Positions 36,259-45,161 of a stretch of DNA of 64,000 bases are shown here, in pieces. Position 1 is the stretch's first letter; every line of letters begins with the position of its first letter. The stretch is taken from positions 4,366,728-4,430,727 of the forward strand of contig NZ_SJPG01000001.1 of the NCBI RefSeq assembly GCF_007859715.1. The letters are read 5' to 3'. The position numbers were made by a program, and so were the translations under genes. The notes beneath the pieces were generated by a model. It saw only the letters and a list, made by a program, of their open reading frames with translations, was not told the DNA's origin and did no database searches. Origin of the DNA: Rubinisphaera italica (lineage in GTDB: Bacteria; Planctomycetota; Planctomycetia; Planctomycetales; Planctomycetaceae).

Positions 36259-36450
36259 ATGTCCACTGGAATTCGCCGCTTACTATTCGCATCGGCCATC
36301 GCCGCAGGTTTAGTAGCGCTCATGTCAATTACCGATATGATCGTCGGAGTTCCCTTCGCCGGCTTCAGCACGATGATGGACGTCATGTTCCTGCTCAGCT
36401 CCCTGCTCATCATCTATATGATCCGCCAGTGCTTCCAGGAACTGCGGTAA
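36259..36450 (+). CDS. Small membrane protein, unknown function
   Basis: 63 residues with AAGGAAT upstream of the ATG at 36259. Two predicted spans (RLLFASAIAAGLVALMSITDMIVGV and MMDVMFLLSSLLIIYMIRQ) are separated by a short loop. Composition is strongly hydrophobic with a basic N-terminus and C-terminus. I recognise no family. A 27-bp palindrome follows. Confidence 0.6.
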   Translation: MSTGIRRLLFASAIAAGLVALMSITDMIVGVPFAGFSTMMDVMFLLSSLLIIYMIRQCFQELR

Positions 36451-36472
36451 GCCGGTGCGAGATACGAAATCA

Positions 36473-36549
36473 TACAAGCACGAAGCGCAAGCGAGTGTGC
36501 GATTGATACACCTTTTGTTAAACACACTCACTTGCGCTTCGTGCTTGTA
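36473..36549. repeat. Long palindromic repeat (TACAAGCACGAAGCGCAAGCG type), copy 1
   Basis: 27-base arms at 36473-36499 and 36523-36549 with a single mismatch (G-T) and a 23-base loop. A perfect 25-bp version is at 40770-40836 and a half copy at 43268-43296. It lies between convergent genes and could act as a transcription terminator. Confidence 0.85.
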
Positions 36550-36573
36550 ATGCTATGACGATTGCCGTGGCAA

Positions 36574-36990
36574 TCAATCCTCGTCATCAATGAGCGAGAC
36601 CATGTCGTCTTCGTCGAGGAGCTCGAATTCGGATGAGTCGATTGTCATTGGATCGGGTTCGATGACTTCGGTCCGTTCTTTCGCGTTCAGGCTCTCGGCA
36701 TCATCTGGGCCCATGAAGACTTTGAACTTCACTTTGGCGAATGCGAGTTCATCGCCGGGGAGAATTGCTCCTCGCAGCACACGTTGACCATTCACTTTGG
36801 TGCCGTTTGTGCTGCCAAGGTCGCGGATAAAAAGCAGGCCATCGGTGCGGGCGACCACGCAGTGGATTTTCGAGATGCTCGGGTGTTCGATGACGACATC
36901 GCAGATCCCCTGCTTGCGACCGACAATGGTCACATCTTTGGAGATCACGATTTCGCGACCCTGAACAAGAGGTATCAGTTTGGCTTGCAT
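36574..36990 (-). CDS. FHA domain protein
   Basis: About 138 residues consisting of one forkhead-associated domain: VIVGRKQGICDVVIEHPSISKIHCVVAR, LFIRDLGSTNGTKVNG with the phosphothreonine-binding GR, SxxH and NG motifs, then an acidic tail. Such proteins read Ser/Thr kinase signals; planctomycetes have many kinases. No kinase is adjacent. ATG at 36990 chosen over TTG two codons earlier. Confidence 0.9.
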   Translation of the reverse strand: MQAKLIPLVQGREIVISKDVTIVGRKQGICDVVIEHPSISKIHCVVARTDGLLFIRDLGSTNGTKVNGQRVLRGAILPGDELAFAKVKFKVFMGPDDAESLNAKERTEVIEPDPMTIDSSEFELLDEDDMVSLIDDED

Positions 36991-37166
36991 AAACAAAGCA
37001 TCAATTAAAAAAGCCCGGATAGTTACACTCTCAGTGTGAACGGCATTGCTGACAGAGTCAAGCAGGCAATCATGAGATTCGAAATCGCAGGGGAATACTG
37101 CTATGTTTACGCTTTGCAGCGGATTTTAGGAATCTGACAAGAATTCCCCCACGAAACTTGTGCACA

Positions 37167-39791
37167 TCACCGACGCACAGGAGTTCCAGCCATCGCGGCT
37201 TTACGCTGCCATTCATCGAGGCCAGCCTTCAAGAATCGAGTGAACTGCCCTTGTTCCCGCTCGGCTCCTTTATAACTGCTCAAAATGGTTTCTCCATCGG
37301 GAGTAACAACTGCATAGGCTGGCATCGTCGCATCGTTAAACCAGTCTGATTGCAATCGACGATTTTTAACCAGCAATTCCTGAGCGAGTTCCTTGTTCAT
37401 GTCGGGAATGCTGTCCGTATAGAGTTGCACGCGGACAAAATTTTTCAGCAACTTGTGGTTTTCCTCTTTCGGGAAGACGTTCACTTCCATAAACCGGCAA
37501 TTCACACAGTTGGTCCCGGTGAAATCGAAGAAGAGAGGTGTGTTGGTCGCTTTTGCATACTCAATCGCCTGATCGACATCAAGAGCATACAGCAACTCAT
37601 CATGCTCGAGCGCTGGCCCCAGTTCGACATCATCCAGAGATTTGTAGGAAGGAGGAGCGAACGCGGCGATCTGCTCCCAGAGAATTCCTTCTGGTTTCTG
37701 AGCACCATAAATTCCACTGGAGAGATAAGCCGCAAATCCCAGAAATGAAATTGCGAAGGCGAGCCGCAACGCTCCGATGGAATCGGTCGCGCTGTCTGAA
37801 GGGAGTTTAAACATTCCCAACAGATAGAATCCCGCGACAATGCACAGCACCATCCAGGAGGTCATCACGAGGGCATAATCGAAAATGTAAGGTGTTGTGA
37901 AGATGACGATATCTGCAACACTTAAAAATTTGAAAGCTGCCCCGATTTCCATCAACCCGAAAATTACTTTCACATTGTTCATCCAGCCGCCGCTCTTAGG
38001 AAGTTTCTTCAGATAACTCGGGAACAATGCCAGCAGAAAGAACGGAGAGGAAAATGCGGCTGAGAAGGCGATCATTCCCAGTGCCGGCCAGTAGTAGTTC
38101 CCCTGAGCAGCCATTGGCAATAACAAGCCAACGAATGCAAATGTGCAGGTGAATGAGACCAGCGTAAATGTGAAGGACATAAACAACACGCCCAGCACAC
38201 CCCCCTGCCCCTCTTTCGACGAGGACCAGGTCAACAGCCAGGAGGGAACCCGAATTTCAAATAGCCCCAGCATGCTCATACCAAAGAAGACCAGGACTGC
38301 GGCAAGAAACAGATTGAACCACGGATTGTTGGCCACCATGTTCATCCCGGCAGCTCCAAAGACCGCTGAGACAAAAATCCCGATTATCGTGAATGTGGAA
38401 ATGATGCCCAGGCAATACAGGAAGGCCATTCCGAATGGTTTATGATGCTTCGCTTCTGCCTGTTTCAGGAAGAAACTGACGGTGATTGGAATCATGGGGA
38501 AAACGCACGGTGTCAGCAGTGCCATATAGCCAAAGATAATTCCCGTTAACAAAAACGGAATCAAACCCTGATCCTGAATCGCTATTTCTTCTTCAACAGG
38601 ACCAGTTGCGGTCTCGGCTGGAGCTTTTTCGTCGGTAATCTCCAAGGATGCCTGAGCCGTGCTGGTATTGCCCAGCAGTTCAAAATTGACCGTATTGGGC
38701 GGCAGGCAGCTGCCACTTTCTTCGCAGAGTTGGTACATCAACGAACCGGTAATGGGGCCTTTAAAACTGTCTTCATCGAGTTGATAGCGTTTCTGCCAGG
38801 TGATTTCGTGATGGAACACCTGCTGAACGATGTCGACATCCGGCTTGACGATTTCTGGTTTTTGTGTCGGCAGGAATCGGGCATCAATCGCCTTGAGACC
38901 ATCAATTTTCGGAACGTTGATGGCAGTCGGGATACCAAACATTTCCGGATCCTGTGTCTGTGCATACAGATGCCAGTCGCCATCCACTTTCGCAGTGATC
39001 GCCAGCACAACAGTTTTCACGGCTTCATCACCACTAGAGGTGTTGAGCAGTTTGATATTGAGGTGAATCGGATCGGGTCCACCGAATTCCCGTTTGGGGT
39101 CGATTGTGGTTTCTGCGAGTACGGTTCCAGAAATCAACGCGAGAGTTTCCGTCTTTTTCGGCTCGAAAATATCTTCGGGCATATCCGGAATTTGGGGCTT
39201 AGCCTGCAGCATTTCTTCGAGAGTTGGCTCACTGGCTGCCGGGCCTAATTTGGCCTGCAGCAAAATCGGTTTGGTAAACTGATTACAGGTCGAATCGTCG
39301 CAGACCTGAAATTTCAATTCGCCGGTAATTTTCGGAGCAGCCGAGCCAGTCACGCGGTATTTCCGTGTCCAGCTGACACCGCCATAAAACTTTTCGAGCT
39401 TCGCATCATCAAATAACGGCTCCACGACCACTTTCGGGTCCTTACTCGGCTTGAATTTGTCATCAATCGGTTCGAGACCGACAATTTCTTCCAGACTGAT
39501 TTTCGTCTCTGCTCCGATATTCGGATTCTGCGAGTAGACGTAAGCGGCTCGATCGGTTTTGACTTCAATCGTTGCCGTAATTTCTTCGCCAACAACGGCA
39601 GTCGCCGGGGAAAATGTCATGGACACTTTCGGTACTGAAGGTTTTGCAGAATCAAACCCCGGCAAACTGAGATTTCCACCGTCTCCCAAGGGGGATTCGA
39701 GCTGTGCGTAGCTGGCCGTCGCAGTCATTAAAAATGCGATGAGAGCAGCATTGAGTGCGATAACAGTTATTTTTCGACCGAATTCGATCAT
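37167..39791 (-). CDS. DsbD-like thiol:disulfide interchange membrane protein
   Basis: About 874 residues. After a signal peptide come two tandem DsbD-alpha-like domains (cysteines in VCDDSTC and LCEESGSC), an eight-span membrane domain with the functional cysteines in TPCVFPMIPITVSFF and SFTCTFAF, and a C-terminal thioredoxin-like domain with FTGTNCVNCRFME. DsbD moves electrons from cytoplasmic thioredoxin to the periplasm, for disulfide reduction and cytochrome c maturation. The duplicated alpha domain makes it longer than E. coli DsbD (565). Start chosen at ATG 39791; GTG at 39800 is possible. Confidence 0.9.
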   Translation of the reverse strand: MIEFGRKITVIALNAALIAFLMTATASYAQLESPLGDGGNLSLPGFDSAKPSVPKVSMTFSPATAVVGEEITATIEVKTDRAAYVYSQNPNIGAETKISLEEIVGLEPIDDKFKPSKDPKVVVEPLFDDAKLEKFYGGVSWTRKYRVTGSAAPKITGELKFQVCDDSTCNQFTKPILLQAKLGPAASEPTLEEMLQAKPQIPDMPEDIFEPKKTETLALISGTVLAETTIDPKREFGGPDPIHLNIKLLNTSSGDEAVKTVVLAITAKVDGDWHLYAQTQDPEMFGIPTAINVPKIDGLKAIDARFLPTQKPEIVKPDVDIVQQVFHHEITWQKRYQLDEDSFKGPITGSLMYQLCEESGSCLPPNTVNFELLGNTSTAQASLEITDEKAPAETATGPVEEEIAIQDQGLIPFLLTGIIFGYMALLTPCVFPMIPITVSFFLKQAEAKHHKPFGMAFLYCLGIISTFTIIGIFVSAVFGAAGMNMVANNPWFNLFLAAVLVFFGMSMLGLFEIRVPSWLLTWSSSKEGQGGVLGVLFMSFTFTLVSFTCTFAFVGLLLPMAAQGNYYWPALGMIAFSAAFSSPFFLLALFPSYLKKLPKSGGWMNNVKVIFGLMEIGAAFKFLSVADIVIFTTPYIFDYALVMTSWMVLCIVAGFYLLGMFKLPSDSATDSIGALRLAFAISFLGFAAYLSSGIYGAQKPEGILWEQIAAFAPPSYKSLDDVELGPALEHDELLYALDVDQAIEYAKATNTPLFFDFTGTNCVNCRFMEVNVFPKEENHKLLKNFVRVQLYTDSIPDMNKELAQELLVKNRRLQSDWFNDATMPAYAVVTPDGETILSSYKGAEREQGQFTRFLKAGLDEWQRKAAMAGTPVRR

Positions 39792-39800
39792 TGAGTTCAC

Positions 39801-40256
39801 CTGCAGAAAACATTCTGATTCACTAAAGAAGCGGCCGCCTGGCCTGACTTCTGGAATTTCCGTAAGCAGTCCTGTCCAAATAGATTACAGGCTTTCCAAA
39901 ATCGTGGAAAGCCGAACTGCTCAATTGCCCCGAACAGTTATTCGAGATCAATCACACTCTATTATCGACCGTTCATCTCGCCCCGTCCGTGAAACAGCAC
40001 ACAATTGGTCCCACATTCGCCAATTGAGACCGAATCGTGATTTCCTGTCAGCACCGGTTGTTGAATACAATACTGGCCTGTACATTCAATTCAGTGAAAG
40101 CCGCTGACCAGTCGGAACAGGCCTACCACTGAACAAATTGTAGGCGGAGTTTTTGGTCTCGTCTAACGAGAACTCATAATCGAGCTGAGGACCTCTTGTT
40201 GAAGAGTACCCAAATTAATACGCACGGATTTCATTTTATTGAGTTTGAGACACACT
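39801..40256. other. Intergenic region, no supported gene
   Basis: About 450 bp between divergent DsbD-like and ispF genes. A frame crossing 39739-40107 overlaps the DsbD-like N-terminus on the opposite strand and has no start context, so it is not listed. No repeat or RNA is visible; the ispF promoter should lie here. Confidence 0.4.
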
Positions 40257-40754
40257 ATGGATTCATATTCTGTCCCACAATGGCGAATCGGCGAAGGGCA
40301 CGATGTACACCGTCTTGCTGAAGGTCGCAAGCTAATCGTGGGAGGCATTGAAATTCCGCACACGGTCGGAGCTGTCGGTCACAGCGATGCCGATGTGCTG
40401 CTGCATGCCGTGACTGATGCCCTGTTAGGCGCAATCGCAGCCGGAGATATTGGCGAACTCTTTCCCGATACCGACGATCAGAATAAAGACGTCAATTCAG
40501 CAGTTTTCCTGACCGCGGCTTTGAAACTGGTTTTGGAACGAGGCTATCACGTTTCAAATCTCGATTGCACCATCTTTGCTCAGTCCCCTAAACTCTCCCC
40601 ATACAAGCAAATGATTCGTAAACGACTGGCGGAACTGCTGGGCATTTCCATCGACGTTGTGAACGTGAAAGCCAAAACCGGGGAACAGGTGGGGCCGATT
40701 GGCCGAAAAGAAGCAATCGGCGCATCCGCCAGCGTTTTATTGATGCGGGATTGA
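40257..40754 (+). CDS. ispF: 2-C-methyl-D-erythritol 2,4-cyclodiphosphate synthase
   Basis: 165 residues. IspF closes the cyclodiphosphate ring in the MEP isoprenoid pathway. Metal ligands are in GEGHDVHRL and the GHSDADVLLHAVTDALLG block; IGELFPDTD and GEQVGPIGRKEAIGA complete the family profile. Length is normal with ATG 40257; the annotated-type extension from 40239 adds six residues without a ribosome-binding site. Confidence 0.96.
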   Translation: MDSYSVPQWRIGEGHDVHRLAEGRKLIVGGIEIPHTVGAVGHSDADVLLHAVTDALLGAIAAGDIGELFPDTDDQNKDVNSAVFLTAALKLVLERGYHVSNLDCTIFAQSPKLSPYKQMIRKRLAELLGISIDVVNVKAKTGEQVGPIGRKEAIGASASVLLMRD

Positions 40755-40769
40755 GGAACATACGAATAT

Positions 40770-40836
40770 AAGCACGAAGCGCAAGCGAGTGTGTCAGATC
40801 GAGTTATATAAACACACTCGCTTGCGCTTCGTGCTT
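40770..40836. repeat. Long palindromic repeat (AAGCACGAAGCGCAAGCG type), copy 2
   Basis: Two 25-base arms, exact reverse complements (40770-40794 and 40812-40836), with a 17-base loop, between ispF and ruvC. Same family as 36473-36549 and 43268-43296. Confidence 0.9.
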
Positions 40837-40891
40837 GTAAATGAAACTTGTGGACATCGTCAGGGACTACCTGAGGAATTAAGGAACAACA

Positions 40892-41386
40892 GTGGAACGG
40901 ATTCTTGGGATTGATCCTGGTTTGAATCGCACCGGATATGGTGTGATTCATCGGGAGCAAAATCGCGTCATTCTGGATGAAGGGGGCGTCGTCGCTACAA
41001 ATCCGTCTCAGCCTCTCGCAGAACGAATCTGTGAAATCGCCTGCGAAATCCGTGAAGTGATTGATCAATGGAAGCCAACCGCTCTGGCAATTGAGCAGGT
41101 GTTTTCCCTCGGCAAGAATCCTAAAAGCGCCATCCTGCTGGCTCATGTTCGGGGAGCAGTTCTGGCCAATGCGTTTGAATCTGGCTTGAAAATCTATCAT
41201 TACAAACCTACACAAATCAAAAAATTACTGACGGGCCATGGGCGAGCTTCCAAAGAGCAGATGCAGCACGTTGTAAAAACAGAACTCGGCCTGTCGGAAG
41301 TCCCTCGACCTCATGATGTCGCGGATGCTCTGGCGATAGCTTTGTGTCATCTACATACTTCCATCCCTGATCAATATGCCGCGTGA
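40892..41386 (+). CDS. ruvC: Crossover junction endodeoxyribonuclease RuvC
   Basis: 164 residues, GTG start with AAGGA upstream. Holliday-junction resolvase of the RNase H fold: GIDPGLNRTGYG (catalytic Asp near residue 7), LAIEQVF (Glu near 67) and PHDVADALAIALCH (terminal Asp). Works with RuvA (next gene) and RuvB, which is not in the window. Confidence 0.95.
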   Translation: MERILGIDPGLNRTGYGVIHREQNRVILDEGGVVATNPSQPLAERICEIACEIREVIDQWKPTALAIEQVFSLGKNPKSAILLAHVRGAVLANAFESGLKIYHYKPTQIKKLLTGHGRASKEQMQHVVKTELGLSEVPRPHDVADALAIALCHLHTSIPDQYAA

Positions 41387-41482
41387 TTCGATTTCTTGAA
41401 TCATGGACACACACTAATACAAATCAAAACTGTCTGAGCCCATAGTGGCTCCAGAAAACATAGAATACTCAGGAGTTTATTT

Positions 41483-42109
41483 TTGATTGCATCGATACGA
41501 GGTCCGCTCAAGTCCCTTGAGGGAACGTCGGCTTACATACAGGCTGGTCCGTTTCTACTGGAAGTTTACATCCCCGATTTTGTCCGGCGTCAACTACAGG
41601 GAAAAATCGGACAGGAAGTCGAACTGCTCACGATGGCCTATCTGGATGGCAATCCCCAAAAGGGAGGCCGGATGACGCCGCGTGTCATCGGCTTTATGAC
41701 GGAAGCCGAGCGGACATTTTTTGAACTGATCTGTTCTGTCGATGGACTGGGAATCAAAAAAGCCTTGGCAGCAATTGTTCGGCCTGTCCGTGAAGTCGCC
41801 TACGCGATTGAGCAGCAAGATACAAAAACACTCAGTACTTTGCCGGGCATTGGGCCAGCTGTCGCCGAGCGGATTGTGGCCAAGTTGCGACGGAAGATGA
41901 CCCGCTTTGCCCTGATGGTCGATCGAACATCCGATACAGCTGATGCTCCATATCGGGATATGATGTCTGAAACCTTTGAAGCCTTGATCGCATTAGGTCA
42001 TACTCATGATGACGCACGCAACAAAATCGACAGCGTGGAATCCTCCGGGAAGAAGTACAAATCTGTTGAAGATGTACTCAGTGCGATCTATCAGCAGGAA
42101 TACAAATAA
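41483..42109 (+). CDS. ruvA: Holliday junction branch migration protein RuvA
   Basis: 208 residues, starting at a TTG with AGGAG eight bases upstream. N-terminal OB-fold ([22 protein letters not shown]), two helix-hairpin-helix segments ([32 protein letters not shown]) and a C-terminal RuvB-binding domain. Binds the four-way junction and loads RuvB. Follows ruvC in the same orientation after 96 bp. Confidence 0.94.
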   Translation: MIASIRGPLKSLEGTSAYIQAGPFLLEVYIPDFVRRQLQGKIGQEVELLTMAYLDGNPQKGGRMTPRVIGFMTEAERTFFELICSVDGLGIKKALAAIVRPVREVAYAIEQQDTKTLSTLPGIGPAVAERIVAKLRRKMTRFALMVDRTSDTADAPYRDMMSETFEALIALGHTHDDARNKIDSVESSGKKYKSVEDVLSAIYQQEYK

Positions 42110-42156
42110 TCCTTTCAGGCGAGTCTTGCCGCTTTTAATTTAGAGTTACCAACATC

Positions 42157-43149
42157 ATGTCAGACAAAGTTCGCTGGGGAATACTCAGCACTGCAAAAAT
42201 TGGAACCAAACAAGTAATTCCGGCGATGCAGAAAGCTGCCAATTGTGAGATTGCGGCGATCTGTTCCCGGAGTTTGGAAAATGCTCAGTCAACTGCAGAT
42301 GAGTTGGGTGTCGACAAGGCGTATGGCTCCTACGATGAGTTGTTAGCCGATTCTGAGATTGATGCGATTTATAATCCGCTGCCGAACCACATGCATGTCG
42401 ACTGGTCGATCGCTGCTCTGAAAGCCGGTAAGCATGTGCTGTGTGAAAAACCACTCGGGTTGACTGCAGCCGATGCTCAACGGCTCGTCGATGCGGCTGC
42501 TTCTCATCCCGAACTCAAAGTGATGGAGGCGTTCATGTATCGCCATCACCCGCAATGGCAGAAAGCGAAAGAGGTCGTTGATTCAGGAGCACTCGGTCAG
42601 CTTCGTACGATTGATTGTACGTTTTCGTATTTCAATCTCGACGGAGGAAATATCCGCAATCAGAAGGAATTGGGTGGCGGCTCATTAATGGACATCGGTT
42701 GCTATCCGATTTCCCTTTCCCGATTTATTTTCGGAACAGAGCCGAATCGAGTTCTGGGTAGTATCGATATCGATCCCGATTTTCAGATCGATCGCCTCGC
42801 TTCCGTTGTCATGGATTTCCCGGCTGGGACTTCGACATTCACCTGCTCAACACAAATGGTCCCCTATCAGCGAGTCAACATTTTCGGAACGGAAGGTCGT
42901 TTCGAAATCGAAATCCCCTTCAATGCTCCAATCGATCGTCCCTGCAAAGCCTGGCTGCAAACAGCTACTGGAACCGAAACGCTCGAATTCCCTGTGTGCA
43001 GTCAGTACACAATACAGGGGGAACTTTTTGCCAATGCGATTTTGAAAAACACACCAGTGCCTACGCCACTCAGCGATGCGATCGGCAACATGAAAACGAT
43101 TGAAGCAATTTTCACAAGTGCCGAACAAAATGCCTGGGTTTCGTTATAG
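42157..43149 (+). CDS. Gfo/Idh/MocA family oxidoreductase, cytoplasmic
   Basis: 330 residues with no signal peptide, unlike the two Tat-exported paralogues in the window. Rossmann start VRWGILSTAKIG, YNPLPNHMH, VLCEKPLGL and MEAFMYRHHPQW. Closest in layout to NAD(P)-dependent sugar and diol dehydrogenases (xylose dehydrogenase, dihydrodiol dehydrogenase type). Substrate unknown. Follows ruvA by 47 bp. Confidence 0.9.
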   Translation: MSDKVRWGILSTAKIGTKQVIPAMQKAANCEIAAICSRSLENAQSTADELGVDKAYGSYDELLADSEIDAIYNPLPNHMHVDWSIAALKAGKHVLCEKPLGLTAADAQRLVDAAASHPELKVMEAFMYRHHPQWQKAKEVVDSGALGQLRTIDCTFSYFNLDGGNIRNQKELGGGSLMDIGCYPISLSRFIFGTEPNRVLGSIDIDPDFQIDRLASVVMDFPAGTSTFTCSTQMVPYQRVNIFGTEGRFEIEIPFNAPIDRPCKAWLQTATGTETLEFPVCSQYTIQGELFANAILKNTPVPTPLSDAIGNMKTIEAIFTSAEQNAWVSL

Positions 43150-43164
43150 CGAAGATAAATACAA

Positions 43165-43194
43165 CTCGTTCCCAAGGAGGACCTTGGGAACGAG
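43165..43194. repeat. Perfect hairpin, dispersed repeat type
   Basis: Twelve-base perfect stem CTCGTTCCCAAG/CTTGGGAACGAG with loop GAGGAC, 15 bases after the Gfo/Idh/MocA stop. No T tail, so a repeat element or Rho-independent-like stem rather than a standard terminator. Confidence 0.7.
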
Positions 43195-43267
43195 TAACCC
43201 GGAATAAGTGGACAGCAGAGATCCTGAGCTTTGCTGCGCTCCGATCCCAGCCAACCATTGTCGATTA

Positions 43268-43296
43268 ACACACCCGCTTGCGCTTCGTGCTTATAT
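43268..43296. repeat. Half copy of the AAGCACGAAGCG palindrome
   Basis: The right arm only (ACACACCCGCTTGCGCTTCG then TGCTTATAT), matching 40812-40836 with small changes. The left arm is not seen upstream. Confidence 0.6.
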
Positions 43297-43305
43297 GATC
43301 TGGAC

Positions 43306-45033
43306 TCAATTTAATTGAGCTTTGAGAAATTTGTCGACGTCTTCAACAACTTGATCGAACCAGGGGAGTTGGTTCCAGCAGCCATGTTTGGCGTCGGGGT
43401 AAATAATGAGGTCGGTTGTCACACCGGCAGCTTGCAGTTTTTCACGTGCGGGTTGATTTCGTGGAGGATTATCGAGTTCGCCAGTAATAAACAGGATGGG
43501 AGAATCTCCTGCTGAGATTTGTTCGTAGGCATCGGCCAGGCGATACTGATCCATTCCTTCATCAACACTTTTTCCGATCCACTGATTCGAATAGAAATCT
43601 GGATTTTTGCGGGAGTTCTCGGCTACCGAGCCTGTCATTATCTGCAGTGGACCAGCCATCACGACAGCTGCCTGCAGTTTCGAGGATTGATCCTGCCAGC
43701 CCCCTGCGTCCTGAAGTTCCGGGTTGTCGGAACCGGTCGCCATCAAACCGACCAAATGTCCTCCAGCTGAGCCGCCGACGGCAGTGATCTGCTGGGGATT
43801 GACATGAAACTCTTTGGCATGGGCTCGCAAGTAGCGGACGGCTGCATTGCAATCATGAATCCCAGCCGGGAATTTTGCTTCTCCGGCCAGACGGTATTCG
43901 ATCGCCATGGTTGTATAACCTCGTTTCGCCAGAGCAATCGCCAGAGCACGAAATTTCGTTTTGTCACCTTTGACCCAGCCACCACCATGGACCACAACAA
44001 TGGCTGGATTTTGATCCCGCTTGGTTGTGGTAGGGACAAACAGATCCGCCAGCAGTTTTCGGGAGCCGTATTCGGCATAAACCACATTGCGATGAGCTTC
44101 GATGTCTGCGGGGATTTCAGTGCTCGGGCGGTTCTGATTAGAAGTTTGTTTTTGAGTCGGTTCCGGCGAGCGGCCGGAGACATTCATCTTTTGTCGATAC
44201 AAACCTCCAAAGCCTGTGATATACAGCGACTGCATTTCGTTGTCGCCGAAGGTGCAGTTAATGGGACGCGTTGGTGTAGGAAACTTTTCGATCAGTTCGC
44301 CAGCAGGATTCCAGATCCAGACATCGCTTGCTCCACAGCAGTAGACATTACCTGCCCGGTCGGTACACATGCCGTCGGCTCCCTTTTCGGGGCCATCATC
44401 CATAGTGGCAAACAATTTCCCTTCTCCGACCTGGCCTGGCTGTTTGACGGGATACGACCAGACCTGCTTGTCTGCATAAGCCGAGACATACAGCGTTGCT
44501 TCATCGGGAGAAAGGATGATGCCGTTCGGAGCAGATAAATTTGCGACCACCTTGGAGTCCTGGGTTTCAGGATCGATATAGCGTACTTCGCCGGGGCCGG
44601 TTAGTGTGTAATAGATGCCTCCCTGCATGTCGACGACAAGGTCGTTCGGTTTTTGAGCTGGCTTGGCGGCTTTGTCGTGCTGATAGATCGTTTTGAGTTC
44701 GTTATCCTCTAACACTGCAATGCGACTGTTGCCGTTATCGGAAACGTACAACTTGCCATGATTATAAAATGTTGCGCTGATGCGGACATCGGTCAGAATC
44801 GGTTTGGACCAGCGATTGGCTCTTGTCGATAACAGGTTGAGTTGGCTGCCCTTAACGTCGGGAACGTAAAGCCCCCCCTGATCGTTCCAGGAAGGACCAT
44901 CAGCCAGTCCGAAGTCGTCTCGAATAAGTTCCAGTTCGGAAGAGTGATCGACCACCGTTTCTGCGGCAGAGAGAATTGCGGAACTGCAAAGGGTCAAAAA
45001 GCCGAGCAGTGTCAACGAAAGCCAACTTTTCAT
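43306..45033 (-). CDS. Fusion of SMP-30/gluconolactonase domain with alpha/beta-hydrolase esterase
   Basis: 575 residues. AAGGA lies just before the ATG, and a signal peptide (residues 1-23) is present. The first half is an SMP-30/gluconolaconase beta-propeller (DGPSWNDQGGLYVPD, KPNDLVVDMQGGIYYTLTGPG, NGIILSPDEATLYVS, GADGMCTDRAGNVYCCG). After a Gln/Asn/Pro linker comes a BD-FAE type alpha/beta-hydrolase with HGGGW, GGSAGGH (nucleophile Ser) and DAKHGCW (catalytic His). Expected outside the cytoplasm, opening lactones and cleaving ester-linked groups from plant or algal sugars. Confidence 0.88.
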   Translation of the reverse strand: MKSWLSLTLLGFLTLCSSAILSAAETVVDHSSELELIRDDFGLADGPSWNDQGGLYVPDVKGSQLNLLSTRANRWSKPILTDVRISATFYNHGKLYVSDNGNSRIAVLEDNELKTIYQHDKAAKPAQKPNDLVVDMQGGIYYTLTGPGEVRYIDPETQDSKVVANLSAPNGIILSPDEATLYVSAYADKQVWSYPVKQPGQVGEGKLFATMDDGPEKGADGMCTDRAGNVYCCGASDVWIWNPAGELIEKFPTPTRPINCTFGDNEMQSLYITGFGGLYRQKMNVSGRSPEPTQKQTSNQNRPSTEIPADIEAHRNVVYAEYGSRKLLADLFVPTTTKRDQNPAIVVVHGGGWVKGDKTKFRALAIALAKRGYTTMAIEYRLAGEAKFPAGIHDCNAAVRYLRAHAKEFHVNPQQITAVGGSAGGHLVGLMATGSDNPELQDAGGWQDQSSKLQAAVVMAGPLQIMTGSVAENSRKNPDFYSNQWIGKSVDEGMDQYRLADAYEQISAGDSPILFITGELDNPPRNQPAREKLQAAGVTTDLIIYPDAKHGCWNQLPWFDQVVEDVDKFLKAQLN

Positions 45034-45161
45034 AGTGAATCCTTACCGTGGGAGTTTCAGTCAATTGATTGAATTGAGATGATCGACATTGTGTTATCAG
45101 CGATAATCAATGTAACTTGGCTTATCTGTTGTCGCAATGTTGTAGGCATTCAGGAGTTCTT

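Noticed and set aside
39739..40107. Plus-strand frame over the DsbD-like start
   Set aside because: Overlaps the N-terminus of a well-supported gene on the opposite strand; no start context.
36473..43296. CRISPR-like array from repeated GAAGCGCAAGCG units
   Set aside because: Units are inverted, isolated and kilobases apart, with no regular spacers or cas genes.
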